Shown: positions 45,611 to 55,281 of the stretch, piece after piece
Layout of the letters: the number at the start of each line of letters is the position of its first letter
Position numbering within the stretch: position 1 is the stretch's first letter
Assembly: GCA_027490195.1 (NCBI GenBank)
Contig: JAIXYN010000059.1
Coordinates: 1 to 64,000 of the forward strand
DNA length: 64,000 nucleotides
From: Verrucomicrobiaceae bacterium
GTDB lineage: Bacteria; Verrucomicrobiota; Verrucomicrobiia; Verrucomicrobiales; Verrucomicrobiaceae
Reading direction: 5' to 3'
The notes under the pieces: generated by a model
The model's input: the letters and a program-made list of their open reading frames with translations, nothing else
What the model was told of the DNA's origin: nothing
Databases searched by the model: none
Program-made: the position numbers and the translations under genes

Positions 45611-46318
45611 TTACTTTTGTCCGTAATACGCGTCCGGTCCGTGCTTGCGCAAATGATGCTTTTCCAGGATGTGCCCGGGGATGGAGCCGATGGCGGGATT
45701 CAGAGTGGCAGAACCGAGGGCCATGTGAGCGCACATTTCAAGGGCGATGCTGTTCTTCAGCGAATCCATGGCGTTTTTACCGAAGGTGAATGGGGCGTGA
45801 TGGATCTGCAGCACAGCGGGCATTTCGAGAGGGCTGAGTTTTAGCTCGCGCAGGCGCTCGACAATGGCGACCCCGGTGAAGTGTTCATAATCCTGGTTCA
45901 CTTCTTCAGGTGTGAGCGCACGTACAAGAGGAACGGTGCCATGAAAGTGGTCCGCGTGAGTGGTGCCAAAGCAGGGGATTTCGCGTCCAGCCTGCGCAAA
46001 CATGGTGGCATGCAGGCTGTGGGTGTGCGTGATGCCGCCGATCTCGGGAAATTCACGGTAGAGCACGAGATGCGTCTTGGTGTCGGAGGAGGGCCGCAGA
46101 CTGCCTTCCACCACACGGCCATCCAGGTCGAGAACGACGATGTCGGCGGGCCTGAGCGCCGAATAATCCACCCCGCTGGGTTTGATGGCCCAGAGGCCAG
46201 AGGCACGGTCGATGCCGCTGACATTGCCCCAGGTCAGGCGTACGAGGCCGCTGGGTTCTAGGGCACGGTTGGCTTCACAGACTTGTTCGCGGAGGTCTTG
46301 GAGGGTCATTGACGGCAT
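45611..46318 (-). CDS. araD: L-ribulose-5-phosphate 4-epimerase
   Basis: AraD converts L-ribulose-5-phosphate to D-xylulose-5-phosphate in arabinose use. The 235-aa class II aldolase-fold protein shows LTWGNVSGIDRASGLWAIKPSG near the start, the zinc histidines in GITHTHSLHATMFAQAG, the FGTTHADHFHGTVP segment and the third zinc histidine in LQIHHAPFTFGK. These AraD-specific motifs, especially THADHF, set it apart from fuculose and methylthioribulose relatives. A second ATG three codons in (46309) is an alternative start. No araA or araB is in the window, so it may serve another pentose or ascorbate route. Confidence 0.92.
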   Translation of the reverse strand: MPSMTLQDLREQVCEANRALEPSGLVRLTWGNVSGIDRASGLWAIKPSGVDYSALRPADIVVLDLDGRVVEGSLRPSSDTKTHLVLYREFPEIGGITHTHSLHATMFAQAGREIPCFGTTHADHFHGTVPLVRALTPEEVNQDYEHFTGVAIVERLRELKLSPLEMPAVLQIHHAPFTFGKNAMDSLKNSIALEMCAHMALGSATLNPAIGSIPGHILEKHHLRKHGPDAYYGQK

Positions 46319-46434
46319 GAAAGCCCAAACGTCTTACAATTCCAGCAACATAAACCGTCCCTCGGGGCGTTAATACACTGATCCTTGAGAGTTGACGTGG
46401 GGAACGCCCCCGTTGACCTGTACCGCACACACAC

Positions 46435-47436
<1,002 letters not shown>

Positions 47437-47464
47437 CACTGCCCAAACCGTGAACGGGGAAACT

Positions 47465-48370
47465 GTGCAGAACGACAACGACGCCAGACTCACGCGCATT
47501 TTGAAGCGCGTGCGGCGCATCGAACTGCTCACGCGCGGCATGGTGAAGGAGATCCTAGGCGGCCAGTACCACTCCCGCTTCAAGGGCCAGGGAATCGAGT
47601 TTGATGATTTTCGCGAGTACCAGCCGGGGGACGACGTGCGTTTCATCGACTGGAACGTCACTGCGCGCATGAACGATCCGTTTGTGCGTAAGTATGTCGA
47701 GGAGCGCGAACTGACGGTGATGATCTGCGTCGATGTCAGCGGCTCCGGTGACTATGGCAGCCAGGAAGACTCGAAGCGCGAACGTGCGGCAGAGATTGCG
47801 GCGGTGTTCGCCTTCAGCGCCGTGCAGAATCAGGACAAGGTGGGGCTCACGCTCTTTTCCGACGGGATCGAGCACTACCTGCCTGCACGCAAGGGGGCAG
47901 CGCACGCCCTGCGCATCCTGCGCGATATTTTAAACAACGAGCCGAAGCGGCACGGCACGGACCTCAAGCCGGCGCTCGACCTATCACTCGAACGCATCGC
48001 CCATCACGCGCTGGTGATCGTGGTTTCGGATTTTATCACGCCTGATCAAAGCTGGGAGAAAAGCATGAGGGCAGTGGCGGCCAAACATGATGTGATTGCA
48101 GCGCAAATCCTGGACCCGCGTGAAATCACTCTGCCAGATGCTGGCCGAGTCTGCCTTGAAGACCCGGAGACCGGGGAGCAATTTCTCATCAACACCTCCC
48201 ATCCGGCTGTGCGCGAGCAGTATGAACAACGCCTAGCGGAACGACAGGATGCGCTGGAGCACCTGCTGCGGCGCTGCGGTGTGGAACGCATCACCGTGCG
48301 CACTGACGAAGACTACGCACCCGCCTTGAAAGCCTATTTCCGTTCGCGCAAAAGGAGGAAACGCGGATGA
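47465..48370 (+). CDS. DUF58 domain protein (second cluster)
   Basis: The hallmark motif YQPGDDVRFIDWNVTARMND is followed by VEERELTVMICVDVSGSG and a later VVSDFITPDQSW. I choose GTG 47465 (301 aa) because GGGGAA precedes it at a proper distance; the open frame extends back to 47393 and overlaps moxR but has no ribosome site there. The gene overlaps the next by four bases (ATGA). The DVSGSG MIDAS-like site is more complete than in the first-cluster DUF58 protein. Confidence 0.92.
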   Translation: MQNDNDARLTRILKRVRRIELLTRGMVKEILGGQYHSRFKGQGIEFDDFREYQPGDDVRFIDWNVTARMNDPFVRKYVEERELTVMICVDVSGSGDYGSQEDSKRERAAEIAAVFAFSAVQNQDKVGLTLFSDGIEHYLPARKGAAHALRILRDILNNEPKRHGTDLKPALDLSLERIAHHALVIVVSDFITPDQSWEKSMRAVAAKHDVIAAQILDPREITLPDAGRVCLEDPETGEQFLINTSHPAVREQYEQRLAERQDALEHLLRRCGVERITVRTDEDYAPALKAYFRSRKRRKRG

Positions 48371-48927
48371 AGGCCACGCTGCTCGACATGCATATCCTGC
48401 TGGCGCAGTTTCAAGGACCGGGCCCGCTGCCGCACCCAGAACTGCCACCGCCAGACAGCGTGGAGCTGCCGCCCGCATGGTGGATTCCCTGGGTAACCCT
48501 GCTGCTGCTTTGTCTCCTGATCGCGCTCATCGTCTGGCTGCTGGTCCGTCCCAAAGAGACGCCATCAGCGCCGCTGCGGCAGCCATGGAGTTCGGCCTTT
48601 CGTGCCTTGAGTGATCTGCGCGCGCGCATTCAAACCATCCCGCCACAGGACATGAGCCATAGGATCTCACAGATTTTGCGACGCTACCTGCAGGAGCGCT
48701 ACGCGGTGCCCGCGCCAGCCCGCACGACACGCGAATTGTTCGACGGTCCATTGGAACGGAAACCCGGAATGCCGGTGCCGCGATCCCAGGGAATGTGGCG
48801 CGAGCGTTTTGAACCTGTGGCTCTTCTATGTGACGACATTTCGTTCATGCCAGCTCCGCGCACGGAGGAGGAATCGACCATGCTCATCGATCAGGCGCTC
48901 GCACGCATGCAGGAGGAGAAACCATGA
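48367..48927 (+). CDS. DUF4381-like single-helix membrane protein
   Basis: The 186-aa protein has a short Pro-rich N-terminal part (PGPLPHPELPPPDSVELPPA), one membrane helix (WVTLLLLCLLIALIVWLLV, about 40-60) and a cytoplasmic alpha-helical tail with RISQILRRYLQERYAVPAPARTTRE-like sequence. The PP-x-W-W-x-P-W pattern before the helix and the position between DUF58 and batA fit the DUF4381 family. Function is unknown; it is likely part of the membrane complex. It overlaps both neighbours by four bases. Confidence 0.75.
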   Translation: MKATLLDMHILLAQFQGPGPLPHPELPPPDSVELPPAWWIPWVTLLLLCLLIALIVWLLVRPKETPSAPLRQPWSSAFRALSDLRARIQTIPPQDMSHRISQILRRYLQERYAVPAPARTTRELFDGPLERKPGMPVPRSQGMWRERFEPVALLCDDISFMPAPRTEEESTMLIDQALARMQEEKP

Positions 48928-49952
48928 CGATTCCGGGCCTTCCTAGTGTTCAGATTTTGCACCCGCTGTGGCTACTGGTGCTGCCTCTGGTGCCGCTGAT
49001 GGGCCTGCTGCGGGGTGCACGTGGCAAACGGGCGGCCATCAAATTTCCCACCGCTTCCTTGCTGCGTGATCTCGGAAGACCGGCGCGCAGCAGCCCCGGG
49101 GGCTTCGTCTTTGGACTCATTTTGACAAGCCTAACCTTCGGCATCCTGGCGCTGTCACGACCGCAGAAAATCCTATCCTACGAAGAGGAAAAATCGGAGG
49201 GTATCGCCATTATGCTGACGGTGGACGTCTCGCTGTCGATGCTGATTGAAGACTTCTACATCGGTGGTCAGCCCGTGAACCGCCTCACAGCGGCCAAAAG
49301 GGTGATGGCAGACTTCATCAAAGGCCGCCGCAGCGACAAAATCGGCATCGTGGCCTTTGCCGGTGAAACCTACCTGCCCTGCCCGCTCACGCTTGACCGC
49401 GACTGGCTGATCAACAATCTTGACCGAGTGGAAACCCAACGTGTGGGTGACGGTACGGCCATCGGGTCCGGTATTGTCTCCGCCGCCAACCGCATGAGCC
49501 GTGAAAAATCACCGAGCAAAGTCATCGTGCTGCTAACGGATGGAGCGAACAATTCCGGCCGCTTAAACCCGCAGGATGCGGCAAAGCTGGCCGCCACGCT
49601 CGGCATCAAGATCTATACGATCGCGATCGGCACGCCGGGCATGCACAGCATCCCCGATCCCAGACGCGGCACATTCACGCCGGTGGGACAGCAGTTATTT
49701 GATGAAGACACGCTCAAAGAAGTAGCGGCCATCGGCAGCGGCCAGTTCTACATGGCGCAAAACCTCAATTCGCTCAGCGATGTGTTTGCCACCATCGACA
49801 AGCTCGAAAAAGCCAAGATCGAACATCACAAGATCATCGAAACCGAAGAGCTGTTTCCATGGCCGCTTGCCGTTTCCGCCATCGCGTTGTTTCTCGCGTT
49901 GCTGCTATCGTTGACCGTTCTGCACTCCGCCCCTGAGCCAGTCGCCACCTGA
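48924..49952 (+). CDS. batA: BatA, VWA membrane protein
   Basis: The 342-aa protein has the classic BatA layout: an N-terminal helix (PLWLLVLPLVPLMGLL), a second helix (about 55-72), the VWA domain starting at about 95 with MIDAS DVSLS (D101), ending in VIVLLTDGANNSGRLNP and FYMAQNLNSLSDVFATID, and a C-terminal helix (LAVSAIALFLALLLSLTVL). The MIDAS looks intact. Bat proteins were named for aerotolerance in Bacteroides, but their role elsewhere is envelope-stress-related and poorly defined. It overlaps the DUF4381-like gene by four bases and precedes batB by five. Confidence 0.92.
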   Translation: MTIPGLPSVQILHPLWLLVLPLVPLMGLLRGARGKRAAIKFPTASLLRDLGRPARSSPGGFVFGLILTSLTFGILALSRPQKILSYEEEKSEGIAIMLTVDVSLSMLIEDFYIGGQPVNRLTAAKRVMADFIKGRRSDKIGIVAFAGETYLPCPLTLDRDWLINNLDRVETQRVGDGTAIGSGIVSAANRMSREKSPSKVIVLLTDGANNSGRLNPQDAAKLAATLGIKIYTIAIGTPGMHSIPDPRRGTFTPVGQQLFDEDTLKEVAAIGSGQFYMAQNLNSLSDVFATIDKLEKAKIEHHKIIETEELFPWPLAVSAIALFLALLLSLTVLHSAPEPVAT

Positions 49953-49957
49953 TTGTC

Positions 49958-51934
49958 ATGAGCTTTGCCCACCCACACCTGCTCTGGTTCCTGCTGATCA
50001 TTCCCGCACTGGTGGGACTGAAGCTGCTGGTGGATGCACATGGTTCGAAGGCAGAACGTCTGTTCACAGCCGTGCGTCTGCGGACAGCGCTCGTCATAGG
50101 GCGTTCCCTGTGGCGTTCCTGGTTCGTGTATGTTTTGTACATCATGGCCATGGCGTGCCTCGTCGTTGCCGTGGCGCAACCGCGATGGGGAGAAGACAAA
50201 CTCGAGATTCCCGACAAGGGGCGCAACATTTTCATCGCCATCGACACCTCGCGTTCCATGCTCGCGCGCGACGTGCCCCCCGACCGCCTCACGCGGGCAA
50301 GGCTGGCTGCGCATGACCTCGTCATGGAACTCGGCGGCGAGCGGATCGGCCTGCTGGCCTTTGCAGGCCTCGCCTACCTCCAGGCACCGCTGACGACCGA
50401 CCATGACGCCATCATCGAGTCGTTGCAGTCGTTTGACCACACGATCATCGAATGGGGTGGCAGTAATCTGAACGATCTGCTGGATTTGACCCTGCGTGCC
50501 ATCAAAAATCTGCCAAAGAGCAACTACGCACTGGTTGTTTTCAGTGACGGCGGGGATGCCGACGCCAGCCTCGTCGCCAACATCCAGCGTCTTACTGCGG
50601 CAGGTGTCGTTGTCGTTACGGTGGGGGTCGGCACAGATACTGGCACGCTCATTCCCAATCCTGAGGTGGAAGGTGATTACATCCGAGACGAGGCCGGCAA
50701 TGTGGTGCGGTCACAACTGCAAAGCGGCGTGCTACAGCAACTGGCCTCCGCCACCGGCGGACGCTTCCTCAAACTTGATGCCCAGCCGCTCAGCCGCCAG
50801 TCTATTCAGCCCGTGCTCGACCGCCTGACCGAGCAGCAGTCCGCCAACCGGCAAACTTCGCGGCCGATTGAGCGCTTTGCCTGGCCCTTGGGTCTGGGTA
50901 TATTCTTGCTTATGCTTGCCTGGATCATCAGCGCCCTTCCCCGCCCCGCCGCACGCCCGTTCGTGCTGGCACTTGCTGTGGCCACCTTTGCGTCAGCACC
51001 TTCGGCGCAGGCCGCAGGTCAGCCAGACCTGCTGGCCTTTATGTTTCAATCCAGCGGCCCGACGCCTGAGGATGCGCTCAAAGCGCTACAGACTCATGAT
51101 TTCAGAAAAGCCCGCGAACTTTACGAAGCGCTGCTGAAACGCGAGGACTTCGACGTGCATTCCCGCGAGGAACTCCTCTACGGCCTGGCCACTACGGAGC
51201 ATGACCTCACCAACTATGACGGCAGCGTCAAGAACTTCAGCGAAGTGCTGCACACGCAGGACAAATCGCTGCGTGCACGCGCCCATCGCGGCCTCGGCCA
51301 GACGCTTTATGATCAAGGCGTGCGCGGCCTGCAGCAGCAACCGAAGATTACCCTCCAACGCTGGATCGACGCGCTGCGTCATCTGGATGCAGCGCTGGAA
51401 CTCGACCCCGAGAACAAGGATCTGCGCGATAACCGCAGTCACGTGGACAAAATGCTCGTCCAACTGCGCGAGATGATCAAGCAGATGGAGGAAAAACAGG
51501 GCAAAAAAGGAGACAAAGGCCAGAAGGGGCAGAAAGGTGACAAGGGCGAAGGCCAGGAAGGTGAAGAAGGCGACGCTGGAGAGGAAGGCAGCGACCCTAA
51601 CGGTCAGGACAAACTCAAGGAACAAAAGGAATTCAAAGGCGAAAAGAAGGGAACGGATGATGGCATTGGCGGCAAGGATGCCAAAGAACTGCCCGAGGGA
51701 CGGCTCCAGGCCGCTGGTGGCGAGACCAGCGAAAAAGAAGGCCCAAAACCTGTCGGCGAAGGTGATGATGAAAAGAACAAAACGGCCAAAACCCGCCCCT
51801 CCGACCAGCGCAACCCGCGCACTGGTTACACCCCTGCCGAGGCAGCAAGCTTCATCCGCCAGTATAGGGACGAGATCACCGGACCTCTAAGCCACCGCCA
51901 CCACACCCCGCCGCCGAACAAAAAAGACTGGTGA
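49958..51934 (+). CDS. batB: BatB fused to a BatC-like TPR protein
   Basis: Residues 1-330 are a BatB protein: two N-terminal helices, a VWA domain with MIDAS DTSRS (D96) and LVVFSDGGDADAS, then a helix at about 310-325. A second hydrophobic run with a signal-peptide look (PFVLALAVATFASAPSAQA, about 335-352) follows. Next is a TPR segment (ALKALQTHDFRKARELYEAL and later helices, about 370-500), as in BatC. The tail is highly charged, with collagen-like Gly-X-X triplets (GKKGDKGQKGQKGDKG) and a conserved-looking end RTGYTPAEAASFIRQYRDE. At 658 aa it is about twice the length of ordinary BatB, so it is a fusion. Confidence 0.9.
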   Translation: MSFAHPHLLWFLLIIPALVGLKLLVDAHGSKAERLFTAVRLRTALVIGRSLWRSWFVYVLYIMAMACLVVAVAQPRWGEDKLEIPDKGRNIFIAIDTSRSMLARDVPPDRLTRARLAAHDLVMELGGERIGLLAFAGLAYLQAPLTTDHDAIIESLQSFDHTIIEWGGSNLNDLLDLTLRAIKNLPKSNYALVVFSDGGDADASLVANIQRLTAAGVVVVTVGVGTDTGTLIPNPEVEGDYIRDEAGNVVRSQLQSGVLQQLASATGGRFLKLDAQPLSRQSIQPVLDRLTEQQSANRQTSRPIERFAWPLGLGIFLLMLAWIISALPRPAARPFVLALAVATFASAPSAQAAGQPDLLAFMFQSSGPTPEDALKALQTHDFRKARELYEALLKREDFDVHSREELLYGLATTEHDLTNYDGSVKNFSEVLHTQDKSLRARAHRGLGQTLYDQGVRGLQQQPKITLQRWIDALRHLDAALELDPENKDLRDNRSHVDKMLVQLREMIKQMEEKQGKKGDKGQKGQKGDKGEGQEGEEGDAGEEGSDPNGQDKLKEQKEFKGEKKGTDDGIGGKDAKELPEGRLQAAGGETSEKEGPKPVGEGDDEKNKTAKTRPSDQRNPRTGYTPAEAASFIRQYRDEITGPLSHRHHTPPPNKKDW

Positions 51935-51975
51935 GCCGCCGCCAACGGCAATGACGAACGAAATCCCAAGCTCGA

Positions 51976-54573
51976 ATGATTCAAAGCCTCCAACACACCT
52001 CAAGCCAGGCACGGTCCGCACTCATGGCCGGCCCCTGGAAGTGCAGTCCTCAATCCATCCTGCTGCAGGCGCTGCTGTTTCTTACATTTTTTATCACGAG
52101 TGCCACCGCAGCCACGGTGCGCGCCTACATGCAGCCTGATCAGGCGCACACCGGCCAAGTGGTCAACTATGTCATCACCATCCAAAACGGCACTGTGCAA
52201 AGCGTGCCGCAGTTACGGCTGCCGGTGCAGGTCGGAATGAGTGCCGGCCCCTCCACCGCACAGAACATCGAAATCCGCGGCTCCCAGCGGGTCTTTTCCA
52301 CGCAGTTCTCCTGGGGTGTTGCTGCTACTGAACCCGGAGAGTTTGTCATTCCACCGCAGGAGGTGCTGGTGGACGGAGCGATTGTCAAAACCAACGAGGT
52401 TCGTCTCATCGTGAGTGAGTCTTCGACCACCGCTCCTACTGCGGCCGAAGATGCCAGCATACCGCTGTTTCAGATCGAAGTCGGCAAGACGGAGATTTAT
52501 CAGGGCGAGGTGGTTCCCATCAGCGCCAGCCTGTTTGTACCGCGCGGCAGTGTGATGCTGCGCCGAGTCGGCCTGATCGATATAAACAAGAGTGATTTTG
52601 CCATCGCCCGCTTTCCGCAGCAGGCCGACCAGAATGCGCAACGCATTAATGACATCGACTACGTGGTCATCACCTATCGCAGCACACTTTCCGCACTGCA
52701 CGCAGGCGATCTGAAAGTGGGGCCCGCGACTTGTGAGCTGTTGTACGAGGTTTATGACGAAAATTCCCAGAGACAAATGAGCCGAGGACTGCCTTTTGGC
52801 ATGATCATGGGCAGCACGGAGCCACGCAAGCAGGTGGTCAAAAGCCAGGAGGTTAAGATCAAGGTGCTGCCGCTTCCCGCCGAGGGCAAACCCGCCAATT
52901 TCAGCGGTGCCGTCGGCGATTTCAGCATCAGCGCCACAGCCACTCCCAATGAGCTCAGTGTCGGTGATCCGATAGCCGTGGACATCACCATCGATGGTTC
53001 GGGCAATTTCGACGCGCTCAACCCACCTAGCCTCATGCCACCCGAGGGCTGGAAGGCATACCCCCCTAGGCGCTACAATGTAGATGGCCCGATCGATCCC
53101 AACCTTACGCCCACCCTGCAGCGCCGCATCGGCTATTCGATGGTCTTCGTGCCGGAAAAAGTGCACGCCGAGTTGCCACCGTTTGAGCTTAGTTACTTCA
53201 GCCCTTCGCAGAAAAAATACGTCTCCGCACGTACCCCGGCGATCGCGATGAAAATCAAACCCGGTGCCGTGGTGGCCGCTGCTGCGGGAGTGGAAGGCAG
53301 TGGCGGTGTGGAGGCCCCCAAACCGCCTCCCGTTCAGCAGCCCAAGCCGCAGATCAGTGACATCCTCATGAATGTCCCGACCCGAGCCACTTGGCTGAGC
53401 ACCACTGCCGTCAGCGCCCCACTCACCAGCAGTGCACGCTTTTGGGCCATCCAATCGATTCCGGCCGCACTCGTAATTCTGGCAGCACTGTTCACGTGGC
53501 TTCGCCGCTATCGAGCAGAAAAAACGAATGGACTGCGAGGCGAACTGCAGCGGTTGTGGCATGGGCTGGAAGAGAGCAATCTTGCGGATCGTGATTTCCT
53601 CCAGCGCGCCGCGCATTTCATCCACCGCAGCCAGCCGGGAGAAGTGAAGGACGAGGAGCTGAGGCAGATCATCCACCGCTACGAAACTCAAAGTTTCACC
53701 GCAGCTCCAGCCTCGGGAAAAGAACTCGGCACGGAGGAGCGCAGCCGCATCCTCTCCACACTCTCGCCGCTGCTGAAACGCACAGCCATTGTCATCGCTG
53801 CGCTGGCCACGTTCTCACTCAATGCCGGGGCCGCAGAGACTTCGCCTGACGAACTTTATCAGCAGGCACGCGAGGCTCTGGAAAAAGGCAAGTTTACCCA
53901 GGCGCAATACCTCGGCGAATCACTCACCAAGCAGCAACCGCCCGCCTTGAGTTCTGCGCTCTTCGCCCTCATCGCCAACGCCCGCTACCGGCAGGAGGAC
54001 ATGGGACGTGCAGCCCTTTGGTACCAGCGTGCGCAGTTGCTGGATCCCCTGAATCCTGAGGTGCGGCAGAATATGCGGCACCTGGATGAAAAGCTGCGAT
54101 TCTTCCGCTTTGGAGAGGGCTCTCCGCTGGCTGAGTGGAGCCTGCTGCTGAACAAAAACACCTGGGTCATCGCCGCATCCGCAGGCGTGTGGCTCATTTT
54201 ACTGGCCCTCATGCGCTGGATTCTTGGCTCCTCACTGCAAGGCAGCAGTGGCGCATTTGCACTTTTTTTCGGCATCGTTGGCCTGCTGATTTTCATTCCT
54301 TCAGCCACTTTCGCCTCCATCCGGCCCACACAAGGCGACCGAGTGAAGGATGTGATGGTGGTGACTGTGCGCGAAGTCAGCGCCTACAGCGCCGCCACGA
54401 TGACTTCAGGCAATGTCATCGCCCTTCCCCCCGGTAGCCAAGTGCGTTTGCTCGAAAAACGCGGAGCTTGGAGCTATGTCGAAGTCCCCAGCGGCGACGA
54501 ACACGTGCGCGGATGGGTTGAATCTGCCACGTACACACCGCTGTGGCCGTGGGATATGCAGTTGCTGCCGTAA
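51976..54573 (+). CDS. batD: BatD fused to a BatE-like TPR/SH3 protein
   Basis: The first 460 residues are a BatD oxygen-tolerance protein: signal peptide (SILLQALLFLTFFITSATA), then beta-rich repeats with DQAHTGQVVNYVITIQNG and PRGSVMLRRVGL, and a membrane helix at about 490-510. A cytoplasmic-type helical stretch follows. A second signal-like helix (TAIVIAALATFSLNAGAAE, about 603-620) leads to a TPR pair (SPDELYQQAREALEKGKFTQ), two more helices, and a C-terminal SH3-like domain (about 790-855, GSQVRLLEKRGAWSYVEV and GWVES). That second half matches BatE. Total length is 865 aa. ATG 52024 is an alternative start; no clear Shine-Dalgarno favours either. Confidence 0.88.
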   Translation: MIQSLQHTSSQARSALMAGPWKCSPQSILLQALLFLTFFITSATAATVRAYMQPDQAHTGQVVNYVITIQNGTVQSVPQLRLPVQVGMSAGPSTAQNIEIRGSQRVFSTQFSWGVAATEPGEFVIPPQEVLVDGAIVKTNEVRLIVSESSTTAPTAAEDASIPLFQIEVGKTEIYQGEVVPISASLFVPRGSVMLRRVGLIDINKSDFAIARFPQQADQNAQRINDIDYVVITYRSTLSALHAGDLKVGPATCELLYEVYDENSQRQMSRGLPFGMIMGSTEPRKQVVKSQEVKIKVLPLPAEGKPANFSGAVGDFSISATATPNELSVGDPIAVDITIDGSGNFDALNPPSLMPPEGWKAYPPRRYNVDGPIDPNLTPTLQRRIGYSMVFVPEKVHAELPPFELSYFSPSQKKYVSARTPAIAMKIKPGAVVAAAAGVEGSGGVEAPKPPPVQQPKPQISDILMNVPTRATWLSTTAVSAPLTSSARFWAIQSIPAALVILAALFTWLRRYRAEKTNGLRGELQRLWHGLEESNLADRDFLQRAAHFIHRSQPGEVKDEELRQIIHRYETQSFTAAPASGKELGTEERSRILSTLSPLLKRTAIVIAALATFSLNAGAAETSPDELYQQAREALEKGKFTQAQYLGESLTKQQPPALSSALFALIANARYRQEDMGRAALWYQRAQLLDPLNPEVRQNMRHLDEKLRFFRFGEGSPLAEWSLLLNKNTWVIAASAGVWLILLALMRWILGSSLQGSSGAFALFFGIVGLLIFIPSATFASIRPTQGDRVKDVMVVTVREVSAYSAATMTSGNVIALPPGSQVRLLEKRGAWSYVEVPSGDEHVRGWVESATYTPLWPWDMQLLP

Positions 54574-54584
54574 AAAGCGTCAGT

Positions 54585-55121
54585 TTATGCACCGCCGCTA
54601 ACCGCGCTGGGGCGGGAACCACCGACTGCGGACTTTCGACTGCCTGCTTCGCGGTCGAGAACTAGGAGACTGGCAACATCATCGCCCGCAAGCTTGAGCC
54701 GGTCGAGCATGTCGCGCACGGTCTTCTCTTCCTCCATCTGCTCATTGAGGAACCAGAGCAGGAGGTTTTTCGAAGCGTGATCTTTGACCTGCTCCGCCAC
54801 TTCGTACAAGTCATTGATCTGCTGGGTGACCTTTTCTTCCTGTTTCAGGCTGTATTGAAAGGCGTCCATCACCGATTTGTAGTCCATCTTCGGCTTCTCG
54901 ATCGGCTGCAGCTCCACTTTGGCATCACGGTCCACGAGGTACTGGTAGAATTTCAGAGCATGCATGGTCTCCTCACCGCTCTGGGCGAACATCCACTGAG
55001 CAAAGCCGGCATAGGGAGTCCGCTCAAACCACGCCGCCATGGCGAGATAGACATAGCTGGAGGACATTTCATTGTTGATCTGCTCATTGAGCAGCTTGGT
55101 AAGCTTGGGATTGAGAGTCAT
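54585..55121 (-). CDS. Ferritin
   Basis: Ferritin stores iron in a 24-subunit shell and oxidises Fe(II). I start at ATG 55121 (178 aa), the position where bacterial ferritins begin (MTLNPKLTKLLNEQINNEM); the longer frame adds 19 unlikely residues. Ferroxidase residues are visible in EMSSSYVYLAMA (first Glu), SGEETMHALKF (Glu-x-x-His), the KQEEKVT helix and NEQMEEEKTV. The final 20 residues (SRKSAVGGSRPSAV) form an unusual Ser/Arg/Gly tail not needed for the fold. It lies convergent to batD with an 11-base gap. No Dps or iron-uptake gene is adjacent. Confidence 0.93.
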   Translation of the reverse strand: MTLNPKLTKLLNEQINNEMSSSYVYLAMAAWFERTPYAGFAQWMFAQSGEETMHALKFYQYLVDRDAKVELQPIEKPKMDYKSVMDAFQYSLKQEEKVTQQINDLYEVAEQVKDHASKNLLLWFLNEQMEEEKTVRDMLDRLKLAGDDVASLLVLDREAGSRKSAVGGSRPSAVSGGA

Positions 55122-55281
55122 AGTGCCGGCAGAGTTTGAATTTGCGGAGATTGAACCAGCAGAGCAAACGCAGTGCAAGACTGCTCAATGCTTTTTTTAG
55201 GCTGGAAAAGCAGCGCTAAAAGGTAACGGACGATTCGCTTTCCTTTAGGCCAGTACACGCCACGATGCAGTCTCCCCAGCG

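Noticed and set aside
52213-53691. 492-aa minus-strand ORF opposite batD
   Set aside because: Antisense shadow of a recognised BatD domain; composition is not protein-like.
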